From Trichomonas vaginalis G3 (Eukaryota > Parabasalia > Trichomonadida > Trichomonadidae), in assembly GCF_026262505.1 (NCBI RefSeq), contig NC_067206.1, positions 19,985,319 through 20,049,318 of the forward strand: a DNA stretch of 64,000 nucleotides, in the 5' to 3' direction. The number at the start of each line of letters is the position of its first letter. Positions within the stretch are counted from its first letter, which is position 1. Position numbers and translations under genes: made by a program. Of this stretch, positions 48,278-58,911 are shown one piece after another. The notes below the pieces were generated by a model. It worked only from the letters and a program-made list of their open reading frames with translations. It had not been told where the DNA came from and ran no database searches.

Positions 48278-49361
48278 ATGAGCTTGAAAGAAGTATTCGA
48301 ACAACATCCATGGAGGTCATTTAAGAAGTTCAATGAAGCTGCAAAGAGTTGGGGATTTACTAACAGAGCTGAAGTGAAAAGGTTCTTTGACAAAAATGTT
48401 GTACATCAAACAAAAATAAACCCTTACGACTACTTTTTACCAATTTACTCCAACGCTCCTGACGCATACCAATTTGACACTCTCATTCAAAGCAGAAAAG
48501 GAGGACATAAACCATTCCTCATCTTCATTAATGTTAACACTCGTAAAGCATATGCATATCCAATGAAAAATAAAGGAACTCGTGAAGTGTTAAGAGTTTT
48601 ACAAAAGTTTGTAGCAGAACATAGCCCAAGTACTTTAAACATCAGACCAAGACAGTGCATACCTCAGCAATGAAATCACAGATGTTCTCATTAAGCATAA
48701 CATAACTCACTACACTACTGAAGACCATAACCATAACATACTCGGCATCATAAACCGCTTCATAAGAACGCTCAGAGATTTAAACAAGAGCGAGACTTTA
48801 CCGAAGAAACAATGAAACATTTCATCGAAGTTTACAATTCCTCAACACATTCACAACAGGACATACACCAAATTCAATGACACAACAACAAGAAGAAAAG
48901 TATATACAAAAGAAACAAAGCCAACACAAAATATCAGAAATTCAACACAATTTACCCTCATTCCTGGTACAAAAGTTCGTGTAGTTCCTGACGACAAACC
49001 GTTGACAAAGAAACGTTTAAGGTTAAGTAGAAACTATTATATCGTAGACTCTACGCAAGGTAATGGATATCTTATAAAAGCTGCTGACGACTCTATTGCG
49101 TTTTACCCTCGTCACAAATTAGTCGAAAGTAGTAATGGCAAACTTGCTGAAACCATTGACGAAGCAAAGCGAGGAGTGGTTATTGAAATACTTGACTACA
49201 ACATAAACGATGACACTTATAAAGTAAGATATGAAGGAGGCGTTGAAGATGTTATACCATCTAAGAACTTGAGAGAGTCAAAGCCAACACATCTGGGACC
49301 ATTAGAGCGGGAGTACTGGAAAGACAAAAATAAGCCAGAAATAATAAGAAAATTCTTCTAA
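48278..49361 (+). pseudogene. integrase of Maverick B, several frameshifts
   Basis: Starts at ATG 48278 (SLKEVFEQHPWRSFKKFNEA). The core has QFDTLIQSRKGG (first Asp). A damaged region follows where the second Asp should be (near 48650), then in a new frame LSNEITDVLIKHNITHY and NILGIINRFIRTLRDLN, where the third acid is Asn. Further shifts lie near 48790 and 48850. The C-terminal SH3-like part (GTKVRVVPDD, NYYIVDSTQGNGYLI, FYPRHKLV) is open to 49361. Order matches 16070-17029. Inactive. Confidence 0.7.
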
Positions 49362-49528
49362 ACTTTTTCATTAGATGTAAATCAGACATGAATGAGAACA
49401 GTCATGTATTATTAATGGTACCATTTATTTTTGCTGAAAAATGACCAAATTTCATGAATTTCATTAGTTAGAAAAATAACGCTAATTTTTTTCTAAGAAA
49501 AATTTTTATTTTGTATGTAAAGACAGTA
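49362..49528 (+). promoter_or_regulatory. leader region of the KilA-N/T5orf172 gene
   Basis: Contains aacgctaatttttttctaa and tgtatgtaaagacagta directly before the ATG. The same string precedes the next gene (50170-50227) and part of it precedes 8674 on the minus strand. An aaatgaccaaatttcat word here is the complement of the sequence in the 8.7-9.0-kb duplication, which lies beside the A copy of the gene. Confidence 0.55.
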
Positions 49529-50140
49529 ATGTCAAACATTGAGTTTGAAACAGTTAGAAAGATAGACAATGACACCAAAGTGGTTAGAATTGGTGATTTA
49601 AACGTAAGATACTCAAAGAAATACAACAAATATTCTTTGTCAGACATTATATCTCCATCTGGAAAGAAAACAAACGACTGGGTTAGAAATGCTTCAACTC
49701 AGAAAATTTTGACAAGAAATCCTGAGCTTATGATATCAGTAGCATTTCATGGAACAAGAGCATATCTTATAGACAAAAGTCTTATACCAATAGTTTTGTT
49801 ATGGTTAGACCCAGTTGTTGGATATAACTTCATAACATATGGTTCATTCGATACGGAACGTTGCAGTGAAGGCTTACTTTACATTGTTCAGAAACCGAAG
49901 GACTTCAACACAAAAAGATATAAGATAGGAAGGACATATAATATAACTCAAAGATATGACTCTACAGTCAATAGAGTCAAGGTTGTGTTTGTTAATGATA
50001 TGAGAGCTGCTGAAACAGAACTGCTTGAAGTTTTTGAGAAAATGTATGGTGCTCCCACGAAAGGTAAAGAAACGTTTGAAGTAGATGAGATAGATAAAGC
50101 TATAAAATTATTTGACGAAGTTGCTGAAAAATACATGTAA
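49529..50140 (+). CDS. KilA-N plus T5orf172/GIY-YIG-like protein (Maverick B copy)
   Basis: 203 residues from ATG 49529; the 18 bases upstream are an in-frame leader without ATG. Same domains as 8063-8674: KilA-N (VRIGDLNVRYSKKYNKYS) and T5orf172 (LLYIVQKPKDF, RYKIGRTYNITQRY). Differences cluster at residues 2-4, 49-54 and 72-77 in the KilA-N part. The intact state in an otherwise decayed element, and near identity to the Maverick A copy, suggest gene conversion or recent acquisition. Confidence 0.8.
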   Translation: MSNIEFETVRKIDNDTKVVRIGDLNVRYSKKYNKYSLSDIISPSGKKTNDWVRNASTQKILTRNPELMISVAFHGTRAYLIDKSLIPIVLLWLDPVVGYNFITYGSFDTERCSEGLLYIVQKPKDFNTKRYKIGRTYNITQRYDSTVNRVKVVFVNDMRAAETELLEVFEKMYGAPTKGKETFEVDEIDKAIKLFDEVAEKYM

Positions 50141-50227
50141 AGCGTTTATTTTTGGTCTTTTGTGAAAGTCAGAAAATAACGCTAATTTTTTTCTAACAAA
50201 ATTTTTATCTTGTATGTAAAGACAGTA

Positions 50228-51055
50228 ATGTCAACATCAGAGAACACAACAACTGCTATCGTTCATGAAGCCATAAATGAAGAATACGAGTACATACAGT
50301 ATAACAAACAGTTACGTCTCATTCGTTCAGTCAAAGATGACATGTACCAAATGCAAAGTATAATGAACGCTCTTCGTTCTACAAAGCAAGCATATCATTG
50401 GTTTGAAAACCAACAGACAAAAGAACTTTTAGAAGAATTTCCTCATATGATTGCTTCCCTCGGAAAACCGAGAGAAGAGATTCCGTATGAAAATCGCAAG
50501 AATTTGGCTCCTGGTTTGAAAGGTTATTATGTTCATAGACTTTTAGTAAACGCTGTAGCAATCTGGGCTTCACCTCGTTATGCTTGTTATATTTTCATGA
50601 TGTTAGATGAACTATATAAAGCAGAACGTGGAGAGATGGAAAAGAAACTTCATGCAAAAGATGAAGTCATTGAATCCAAAGACAAAAGCATACAGAAAAG
50701 AATACCACGTTCGGTACCAAAAGGAAAGGAAAAGAGTTATAAGTATATGATTTATACTGAAGAGTTGGAGAAAGAAGAAGATAAAGATATGGTTATGTTG
50801 CATTTAGTCAGAAGAAACAACAAGAGCTTTTATGACTTAGCTAAAATATATAAATCTGACAGAAACTGGTTCTATCGTGAAAACTTACCGATTTCAATGA
50901 CTCCGAATGAACAAATAAAGGAAATTGTCAAAAATACTCTTCCTCAAACACACTATGACATCAAAGGTTGCACAATACTTACATTCAAAGAAGACTTACC
51001 ATTACTGAAGGAAAAAATAACAGAATATTTCGACAACTTCAAAGAGGAAGAATAA
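50228..51055 (+). CDS. KilA-N plus DUF3627-like protein
   Basis: 275 residues from ATG 50228; the open frame upstream starts with a non-ATG codon in the shared leader. The N-terminal half has the KilA-N end pattern (LKGYYVHRLLVNAVAIWAS followed by PRYACYIFMML). A coiled coil (EMEKKLHAKDEVIESKDKS) leads to KYMIYTEELEKEEDKDMVML and LHLVRRNNKSFYDLAKI, the type of C-terminal domain (DUF3627) found in KilA-N proteins of large DNA viruses. It probably binds DNA; regulation of replication or host transcription is inferred from relatives. Confidence 0.7.
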   Translation: MSTSENTTTAIVHEAINEEYEYIQYNKQLRLIRSVKDDMYQMQSIMNALRSTKQAYHWFENQQTKELLEEFPHMIASLGKPREEIPYENRKNLAPGLKGYYVHRLLVNAVAIWASPRYACYIFMMLDELYKAERGEMEKKLHAKDEVIESKDKSIQKRIPRSVPKGKEKSYKYMIYTEELEKEEDKDMVMLHLVRRNNKSFYDLAKIYKSDRNWFYRENLPISMTPNEQIKEIVKNTLPQTHYDIKGCTILTFKEDLPLLKEKITEYFDNFKEEE

Positions 51056-51109
51056 AAAAATCTAAGCTAATTTTATTTTTTTATAAAATTTTATCTCATA
51101 TGAAAGAAC

Positions 51110-51325
51110 ATGAATTTAGAATATTCGGAACTCATGACAGAAGAAGAGAACGAACAACATGTAAAAGATTATGCAAAATTTCTGAAGACATACAAAGCAT
51201 TTAAACAATATCTAAATGCTTCTAAAGATTATGCAAAATTTCTGAAGGTATATAAAGCTTATGAAAAAGCGTATGAAAAGTTTATACATTGGGGAATTGT
51301 TGTAAAATATCGATATGAAGACTAA
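51110..51325 (+). CDS. small helical protein with internal repeat, 71 aa
   Basis: Starts at ATG 51110 after an A/T run and ttatctcatatgaaagaac. Acidic start, then a repeated helix (VKDYAKFLKTYKAFKQYL / SKDYAKFLKVYKAYEKAY). The repeat is also visible in DNA (agattatgcaaaatttctga twice). No homologue in Maverick A. Function unknown. Confidence 0.5.
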   Translation: MNLEYSELMTEEENEQHVKDYAKFLKTYKAFKQYLNASKDYAKFLKVYKAYEKAYEKFIHWGIVVKYRYED

Positions 51326-51343
51326 CCAAAAAAATATTTTTGC

Positions 51344-51817
51344 TTAAATAGCTTCAGGGTCTATTTCTTCAACCATTTCACTTCCTTCGTCAATGTCAAT
51401 AGAAGCTTCTTCAACCTTTGGTAAGAATTTCTGTATAACATCTTTGTTCGTTATTGTCTTCAGAGATGAAGGATAATATTTCACATTTGTTTCACCCTTC
51501 TTATATTCTTTCTGTTCGGAAAGATTTAAAGCAATACTGAAGAAGTCAATGTTAGAGTTCTTTATGACAGTATAATGAGTATCTTTGACATTCACGAAGA
51601 AACTCTTTTGTTTCAAAACTACTGCTAACTCTTGTGAAGTATAACGTTTGCGGTCAATGACGATAGCTAATGGTCTGACATACTGACCAAACTTAGATTC
51701 TTTCACAAACTTCTTGTTAAAGATAACATTAACATTTGAAGCATTATTGAACTCATTCTTGATGGCAGTAGCGAGAGCATTGTATGAAAAGAACTTGCAA
51801 TCTTGCATGTGTTTCAT
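51344..51817 (-). CDS. conserved Maverick protein with acidic IDPE tail (B copy)
   Basis: 157 residues (ATG 51817 or 51808). Pattern FFSYNALATAIKNEF, NVNVIFNKKF, RPLAIVIDRKRYTSQELAV, a central NSNIDFFSIALNLSE and the acidic end EEIDPEAI. It parallels 5675-6094 in length, motif order and tail. Convergent with 51110-51325, and divergent from PolB with ~90 bp of A/T-rich promoter. The family is shared by two Maverick lineages; the role is unknown. Confidence 0.6.
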   Translation of the reverse strand: MKHMQDCKFFSYNALATAIKNEFNNASNVNVIFNKKFVKESKFGQYVRPLAIVIDRKRYTSQELAVVLKQKSFFVNVKDTHYTVIKNSNIDFFSIALNLSEQKEYKKGETNVKYYPSSLKTITNKDVIQKFLPKVEEASIDIDEGSEMVEEIDPEAI

Positions 51818-51908
51818 TAAAATAAAAATATTAAATTATTTTGAAAAATAACTTAAAAAAATCTAATCTAATTTTTCAAAAAAATATTTTTTTTATTTCC
51901 TCCTAAAG

Positions 51909-54893
51909 ATGTACCGGAAGTTGTCTAAGTTAAAACACTCGGAAATAAAACAACTTCTTACAGAAGCTAATATAGATGTTGCAAAGCATTACGCAACAAA
52001 CAAAAAATCACTCGCTGACATCCTCAATGACTAAAATGGTGCAATAAGTTATGATAGAATTCATGAGTTCATAAAGCCGCAACGCGGCGAGGACGAAGTC
52101 CATGGAAGAGCATTTCCTTTAAATGACATTGCTATTGACTTATATCATAGACGTTCAGTACCTCATGAAGTAAGAAGAGAAATGTTTGACATAACAAATG
52201 CAAACGTTGGTGAAACAAGAAGAAGAGACGACACACTGAAACAACAGAGAAGAGAGATGTTTAAGAGCGCTATAGAACAAGTTCGCAAAGCTAACGATGT
52301 CATTCGTTCCATTGACGACAAACCAAAAGAAGGTGAGAGATGGTTAAAGAAAGATGAAGAGAATAGGAAGAGAAATGTGAAGTCAGGCAATAGACTCATT
52401 GACTTTAACATCGAAGCTTTAGATGAACCAAACAGAGACTACTTACACAAACATTTCGGTAAGGTTTTCATGAGACTCTTAGAGAAAATTAAAATAAACT
52501 CACAACAGAGATGGATGGTATGTTATAAACTTAGTGGAAAGTATGAATGTTCTACGTTAAACCTCAATAATATTGGAACATTACTACATCAGCTCTTGAA
52601 GGAGAACTTTATATCAGAGATAGAAGCAAATGCTGCAGGTATTGTTGAAATGCACTATGACTTCTTCTTGACAAACATAAAGAATCTTACCGAAATAAAG
52701 ATGTATGATTTAACAGAATATGAAGGCTTAACGATGTCAGATGTAAAGAAAGGCAAACCAAAAAAGAGACCCTATAGAGATGAAAGCACACTGACAAATG
52801 ACCAGAAAGCCATTTTGGAAGCTCTTAAGCAAACAGGAAACCCAGCACTTATAGAAAGCTTTTGGAAAGATAATGGTGATAAGAAGTTTTATAAGAAGAG
52901 AAGCGGTCAGTTCTGGAAGTATCTTTGCACATTACCTATAAATCTTGAACGCTACCAAATCTTCAATGAACTGAACAAAAGAACTGCAACACTTATGACA
53001 GAAGACAATTGTTTCGTTTATGCTTGCATTCAGGCTGGAGTAGATGAAGAAACTATTGACCACATGAGAGAAGTCATTCGTGTTAGAGACTTTCCTCAAA
53101 GTAAAGTACAAGAAATTTCTGACGCAACAGGTATAGCATTTAATGTTACCATTGGTTATTTCAATGACTCAAGACATAATGAAATAAAGAGATACATACC
53201 AAAAGAATGTAAAACTGTTAGAACTATTGACTTACTTCTTGTTGAAGACCACTACATGCTAAATGAAAGATTACCAATGACAACATATTTCATTCGCAAC
53301 TATATAGAAATTCGCAAAGCTTGTGGTGGAATGAACATTGAGAAACAGATGAAGATTTATACAAAGAGAGAAGATAAATATGTAGTTCGTTATGATAGAA
53401 CAACACCGTTATGGGATGTTATGAAAACATTGTGGGAGTGCAAATATTTCGAACCTATTTCTTATGGAGAACTTTTCACATATACTACTGACTTATATAA
53501 ACAGAACCTTGCACCATTTAAAGACTTGTCATATGCTCCAAAGTATTGTGTACAACTGAAGAAGAAAGCAGAGTCAAAAGAAGTAAATAAAAATAAGTGC
53601 AAGTTCATTCCTGAGCACGTTTTCTTTGCTGACTTTGAGTGTAGCACAGACGGCTTTCATAAAGCTTTTAACATCTGTTATGACAGTGAAGATGGTTCAG
53701 TGAGTGAAAGCATTTGGGGTCAGAACTGTGCAACAGAATTTTTGGAACGACTTCCTGACAAGAGTTTAATATATTTTCATAACCTCAGTTATGATATAAA
53801 CTTCATCTTAAGACACATGACAGAAGTGAAAGGAACTCCCATCATTAAAGGTTCACGAACAATGCAAATAACTGGCTTATATAAAGGAAGGGCAATTATT
53901 ATAAAAGACTCTTACAGTGTTATAAATAAGAAGCTTAAACTATTTCCTGCTATGTTTAACTTACAAACAGGACCGAAAGAAGTATTTCCATACAACTACT
54001 ACAGCAGTGTTTTGTTAGCAAATGACAACAGAACTGGTGTCATTTCTGAAGCATGTAAGTTTATCCGGGATGCAGATACATTCATGAAAAACATAAATTC
54101 CATCAAAGGTTGCAGAATAGATGAGAACCACTTCGACTTAGAAAAGTATAGCACATTTTATTGCAAACAAGATGTAAGAATTTTAAGAGAAGGTTTTGTT
54201 AAGTTCCGCAATGACATATTGAAAGAATTTGATTTAAACGTTTATGACTACGTTAGTATTTGTTCTATAGCTAACAAATTATTTGAGAACAGAGTGTACA
54301 TCCCGAATGGAAATTTATATGACCTCTCAAATAAACCAAGAGAATTTATTTCACGCTGTATTCAAGGTGGAAGATGTATGCTGTCAGATAACATGAAACA
54401 AAAGAGCGAAAAGAAACTCATTGCTGATTTCGACGCTGTTTCATTATACCCTTCAGCTATAGCAAGACTTTATACTTTAGAAGGTATACCGAAAGTATTG
54501 AAGAAAGAAATGTTAAGCACAGAGTATCTCATGAGACATTTATTCGATGACGACCAAAAGGAACCCATTGGTGAAAAGTTTATGTCCGGCTTCTTTGTTC
54601 TCATTAAGATAACAGAGATTGGAATACATAGACACTTTCCTTTAATAGTTTCTGACCCTGAACTAAATCCAGAACTTAACGTTCCCAGAAGTTCAAACAC
54701 TTGCTGTTTAATGTATGTTGACCATATAACATTACAAGACCTCATAAAATATCAAGGTGTCAAATGTGAAGTGTTGCAAGGATACTATTACGATGGAAAC
54801 AGAGATATTAGAATAAGAGATGAAGTAAAGAAGTTGTTTGAGTTAAGGTTAAAGTATAAGAAAGAAGGAAATCCTTTGCAAGAAAATATAAAG
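51909..54893 (+). pseudogene. B-family DNA polymerase of Maverick B, one stop and 3' truncation
   Basis: From ATG 51909 the frame holds one TAA (52032) and otherwise stays open to 54905. The N-terminal ~40 residues (KLSKLKHSEIKQLLTEANID) look like a SAP-type DNA-binding motif. Then come a charged region, the Cys/His-containing domain shared with 12691-14844 (DNCFVYACIQAG, DHYMLNE), and exonuclease motifs FFADFECST (~573), FHNLSYDINF (~623) and YCKQDVRIL (~750). Motif A DFDAVSLYPS is at ~839. At 54894 an E4-type element replaces motifs B and C. The gene is dead in this copy. Confidence 0.8.
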
Positions 54894-55943
54894 TGTTGTG
54901 CATGAAAAATAGCGTGACTTCACTTTTGACAAAAAGTGACACTATTTATGATGGTTTTGTCATTTATTTGTCAGATTTATAAATGGATAATAATGCTGTA
55001 AATCAGATATTAATTAAAAATATTTAAGATTTATGTTCGAATTGAAAAGCAAAATGATATTTTTTAATTGAAAAACGTTAATATCTGATATTTTGAAGTT
55101 TTTAATATTTGTTAGTATCTTAAATTATTGAATGCATACATTTTTTATGTTCTCAATTTTAAAAAAATTGTGAAGAATTTAGTTTTTTGGAGATGGATGT
55201 TTAATATTTGTGAGTGAGAATGCAAGCAGGAGTTTGGTACTTTAAGGCTAGGTTGAGATAGATTTCCCATTATATTATCTGTGAATATATTGTTTGAAAA
55301 TTCAAGATATAAAAATATATTATCAAAAAATTTTATATTTTTAAATACAATAGGGTGGAAATATAGTACGATGAGATAGCAATGATATATTTTATAATGG
55401 GAGGTAATCTGAAGATAAGTAGCAAATTTTATGCGATTTTGATTGGGAGTTGGAGGGTGTGAGTACTATAGCATGTAATAGTATCTCACACCCTCCAATT
55501 CTTCCTATGGCGCCGAAAAATTTTTGGTGAAATGCGACGACATTTCACCAAAAATTTTCGGCGCCATATAGAGAACTATAGTCTGCGAGGTACTGATTCT
55601 ATCTATGTACCTCGCAGACCATAGTTCTCAGCCAAAATGGCTAATAATATGAGAGTCTATATGATAATGTAAAAGTTAAAACATTCAAGTATTTAAGTAT
55701 TTTCTTTAAAATATTTTTTTTTATTTTTCCAATAAAATTCTAATATCAAATATTTTTATTTAACGATTAATTTTATTTATATTTTTATAGTTTTTTAAGA
55801 AAAAATATTGTTAGGGTTTTATGGATTTTCAATTAATATACAAGATAATTCATGAATTTATATATTTCCAAGTTTTTAAGGACGCAACACTTTACATTTG
55901 TAAACTGTCAAAAATGAAGTCACGCTATTTTTCATGCATTACA
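54894..55943. mobile_element. E4: 1,050-bp TIR element with hairpins
   Basis: Ends tgttgtgcatgaaaaatagc and, inverted, tgtaatgcatgaaaaatagc; both continue gtgacttca.ttttgaca. A second, inverted copy starts at 63335. The inside is A/T-rich with hairpins at 55440-55640 (gttggagggtgtgagtacta, ggcgccgaaaaatttttggt, gagaactatagtctgcgagg). No ORF. The flanks (PolB at left, HUH fragment at right) do not form a direct target duplication, so a rearrangement has occurred at this copy. Confidence 0.8.
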
Positions 55944-56485
55944 TCTATATTTTCAGGTAAATCACATGAAATAACTTTATCTATTTTAGCGCGATCTTCT
56001 ATGTCAAAGTCAGTCCACAATAATATGTGGCAATGAGGGAGGCCCCTCATTTGATACTCAACTCTCCACAGTATCGCTTTGTCTTCACCGAAAAGCTTTG
56101 TTTTCTTAATGTAATCAATTACAGCTGATTTCCTTATTTTAAAAATTCTTGCAAGCAAAGACGAATTGTTAAATTTACTATTTGGATTGGAACAAACCAA
56201 CTCAATCCAATTAGGATTTTCAGTTAAGGTAATAAAAACAGTCGGGGTTCCATATTCGAGAGAAAGGGTAAAAGCTTGTTTTGAAACATTCCGCCAATAT
56301 GATGGAGACCCGACCCAACTGGAAGGTATAAAAGATTTAATTCCTTCTTCAGCTTGCTCAGAACCATTTCCAATCTTGGAAATATTACTTTGTTTAATAA
56401 AGAATTTTTGAAAATTTATAACTGCCTTTGCTTTTAATGTCATAATTCTACCATAATCAGTTAAAACCTTTTCTGCATTAATTGT
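55944..56485 (-). pseudogene. Helitron-type HUH replicase (Helitron_like_N) fragment
   Basis: ~180 residues of open frame. Typical elements: SLEYGTPTVFITLTENPNW, then FGEDKAILWRVEYQMRGLPH, completing the HUH nuclease pair as LPHCHILLW, and CDLPENID, matching the start of the usual ID..I(S/T)A.LP stretch. The catalytic tyrosines and the helicase domain are not in this fragment. The N-terminal side ends at a stop/hairpin element near 56487 and the C-terminal side at E4. It is the only trace of a rolling-circle replicase in the window. Confidence 0.7.
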
Positions 56486-56486
56486 G

Positions 56487-56865
56487 CATTACAGCATAGC
56501 TTTAGATTTTTGACTTGGAAGGCTTTGGGTTAATTGCAAGACATTAACCCTAAGTTTTGGAACTTTCTGATAGGAATTGCAGGGTAAGAAGTACATAGTA
56601 TGAATATGTACCTATTACACTGCAATTCCTTCTTAAAATGGGAGAAATTTTGTCCGAATTTTAAACTATTCGGACAAAGTTTCTCCCATTTTGCGAAGGA
56701 ATTGGAGGCTATGCGATACTGATGAAATGTCAATAACTCAAGGCCTCTAATTCCTTCCTAAAACTCATAAAAGTGGACCTTACATGCAGTTAAAATTTGA
56801 CATGTAAAGTCCACTTTTTGTGAGTGGGATTTGATTGCGTCAAATCCCCTTTTTTCGTTTATTAT
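56487..56865. repeat. short hairpin-array element between HUH and polymerase fragments
   Basis: Hairpins with arms aactt/tgggttaattgcaagac, ggaattgcagggtaagaagt, gggagaaattttgtccgaat, ggaattggaggctatgcgat and aagtggaccttacatg. The right end gggatttgattgcgtcaaat + ccccttttttcgttt matches, inverted, the left end of the 21.2-kb array. No target duplication could be identified. Confidence 0.7.
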
Positions 56866-57169
56866 ATTTTAACATTATCACCAAAGTCTTGAGTAAATCG
56901 ATCTAATGTACCACCTGCAACAAAGTTTCTGATATCAATGAATCTCAAATTCGGATACTCTTTCTTATGAACTGTGATTTGTTTATACTGCGAAGAAGAG
57001 CCAAGCATTGACAAAATCTTCCATCGTGCAGTATTAAACGCTCTTAAGATTAAATTCAAATCAAACTTGCTTGAATTAAATCCAATCACATTTACATTTG
57101 AATATTCGTCTTCAAGTAGTTTTATAATTTTTTCTTCTTGTTCAATTGTTTTCAATTTACTAAAAACTT
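56866..57169 (-). pseudogene. B-family polymerase gene (PolB3), fragment with Exo II
   Basis: Contains IEQEEKIIKLLEDEYSNVN, the Exo II-type GFNSSKFDLNLIL and LRFIDIRNFVAGGTLDRFT, the strand-helix pattern that follows Exo II in protein-primed and Polinton-like PolB. It joins in frame with 57857-58178 when the element E7 and one 16-bp target copy are removed. The 3' rest of the polymerase is missing. Confidence 0.7.
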
Positions 57170-57872
57170 ATATCATACGGAAAAGGTTCCTTAGAAAAAG
57201 TGACATTTGGCGCCAAATTTAAAAAGTAATAAAATCATTATTTTATAAAAAGATATATCATTATAAATGTATATTTAATATTAAATCAAAAAAATCTAAG
57301 TTTTTACATTTAAATTTAACATTTAAATAAAATAAATAAAATTGATAGAATTGAAGGGTGGGAGGTATATAGGCATACTATATACCTCTCACCCTTCAAG
57401 TCTTACCAGAAAGTTCGAAAACTTGGTCGCAATCAGATGCAATTGCAACCAAGTTTTCGAACTTTCTCGAGGGAATGGAAGCCTACAATGCACTGATTAT
57501 GTATCAGTGCCTGGTAGGCTCCCATTCCCCCTCTAAATGGGAGCAACTTTGCTTGCATAAGATAAAATCCAAACAAAGTTTCTCCTATTTAGAGTTGGAA
57601 TTGAAGGGTAAGAGGCATATAGTCATACTATATACCTCTCACCCTTCAATTCCAAATAAAACACATCTAAAACAATCATTTTGAATTCTTTTTCCCCCAA
57701 ATGAACCTTTTTTAATTATTTAATGAATAAAAATTAATATAATCCCTCACATATTATAAATAATTTATTAAAAAGCCTTTCCAATTTTGCCGCGAAAAAT
57801 AAGAGTAAGTGCCACTTTTTGTCACTTTTTCTAAGGAACCTTTTCCGTACAGAACAAATTTACTAAAAACTT
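57154..57872. mobile_element. E7: 687-bp hairpin-array element, 16-bp target duplication
   Basis: aatttactaaaaactt flanks it (57154-57169, 57857-57872). Ends atatcatacggaaaaggttc and, inverted, tgttctgtacggaaaaggtt, then ccttagaaaaagtgaca. Hairpins at 57345-57660 (ttgaagggtgggaggtatat, gaaagttcgaaaacttggt, ggaatggaagcctacaatgc). A ggcgcc word lies inside the TIR. No ORF. Confidence 0.85.
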
Positions 57873-58178
57873 CTTCATATTGATTCATATTTAATTCTTT
57901 TACTTCTTTTGCTTTTTCAAATAACCTATCAATCCAATTTATAATGAAATTTTCATCAATAGCATAACAAAAGTTCTTTTTAATATCTCCACACACACTT
58001 GAGTCTATGAAAGGTTTTAATACAGCATTTAAAGTAGTTGATTTTGTTATTGATTTCTCCTCTGTTGTCTCTAAAGTTTCAAAGTCAAAGGTAATGTAAT
58101 GTTTCGTTGATTTATAGTAATTTTGTAATCCATAAGCTAGTAAGAATTGATATATTTTTTGTTTTGTGATATGTGGTG
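57857..58178 (-). pseudogene. PolB3 gene, fragment with Exo I
   Basis: Reads PHITKQKIYQFLLAYGLQN, then KHYITFDFETLE with the Exo I D-x-E pair, and a helical stretch (FIINWIDRLFEKAKEVKEL). In frame with 58899-59197 across E9, and with 56866-57169 across E7. The frame visible beyond 57857 belongs to E7. Confidence 0.7.
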
Positions 58179-58911
58179 GGGGCACACGGAAATGGTTCTC
58201 GAAAAAGTGACAGAAAACCTTATTTTTTGGCGCGAAAATTTGAATACTTAAATTTTAATAATAAAAATTAAATAAAAAATTAATTTATACATTTTTTCAC
58301 ACAATGTGAAAAAAATATAATTTCTTTTCAAATCAAATGATTCAACGATCGTATTTTTTGTTTCTCGTCATAGGAAGAATTGGAGGATGTGAGATACTAT
58401 TACGTACAATAGTACTCACACCCTCCAATTCCTAGCCAAAATGGCTAAAAATTGGGTACAATGTCAACAATTGAACCAAATTTTTAACCATTCAGCTAAG
58501 GAATTGATGTCTTGCGACCACAGCACTATATTCTGTTTCCATGTTACTTCAATTACTTCGCTGAACTTATGAAAACTTCTTGTAATTGCGAACAATTGCA
58601 AGAAAATTTACAATTTTCAGCGAGTGAATTGTTTCCTTGCAGACAATGAACCACATTCAGTGCCTTCAAGGCAACAATTCACTCGCTAAGTCTGTGTATT
58701 CAGCATTTTTGATTTTTTATAAAAAATATTAAAAATAATAGTCTCATTTCAAAAAAATTGAGAAAAATTATAAAAATTTGATAATAAAAAAATTAAATAG
58801 TTTAATAAATAATATTACATCAGAATTTTTCGTCAAAATCCATTAAAAAATTCCCGCGCAAATTGTCACTTTTTGGGGAACCATTTCCGTACGTGATAGT
58901 GATATGTGGTG
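58166..58911. mobile_element. E9: 720-bp hairpin-array element, 13-bp target duplication
   Basis: gtgatatgtggtg at 58166-58178 and 58899-58911. Ends ggggcacacggaaatggttc and, inverted, tatcacgtacggaaatggtt, followed by subterminal aaaaagtgacag on the left. Hairpins at 58370-58690 (aggaattggaggatgtgaga, ttagccattttggc-type, gcgagtgaattgtttccttg). No ORF. Confidence 0.85.
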
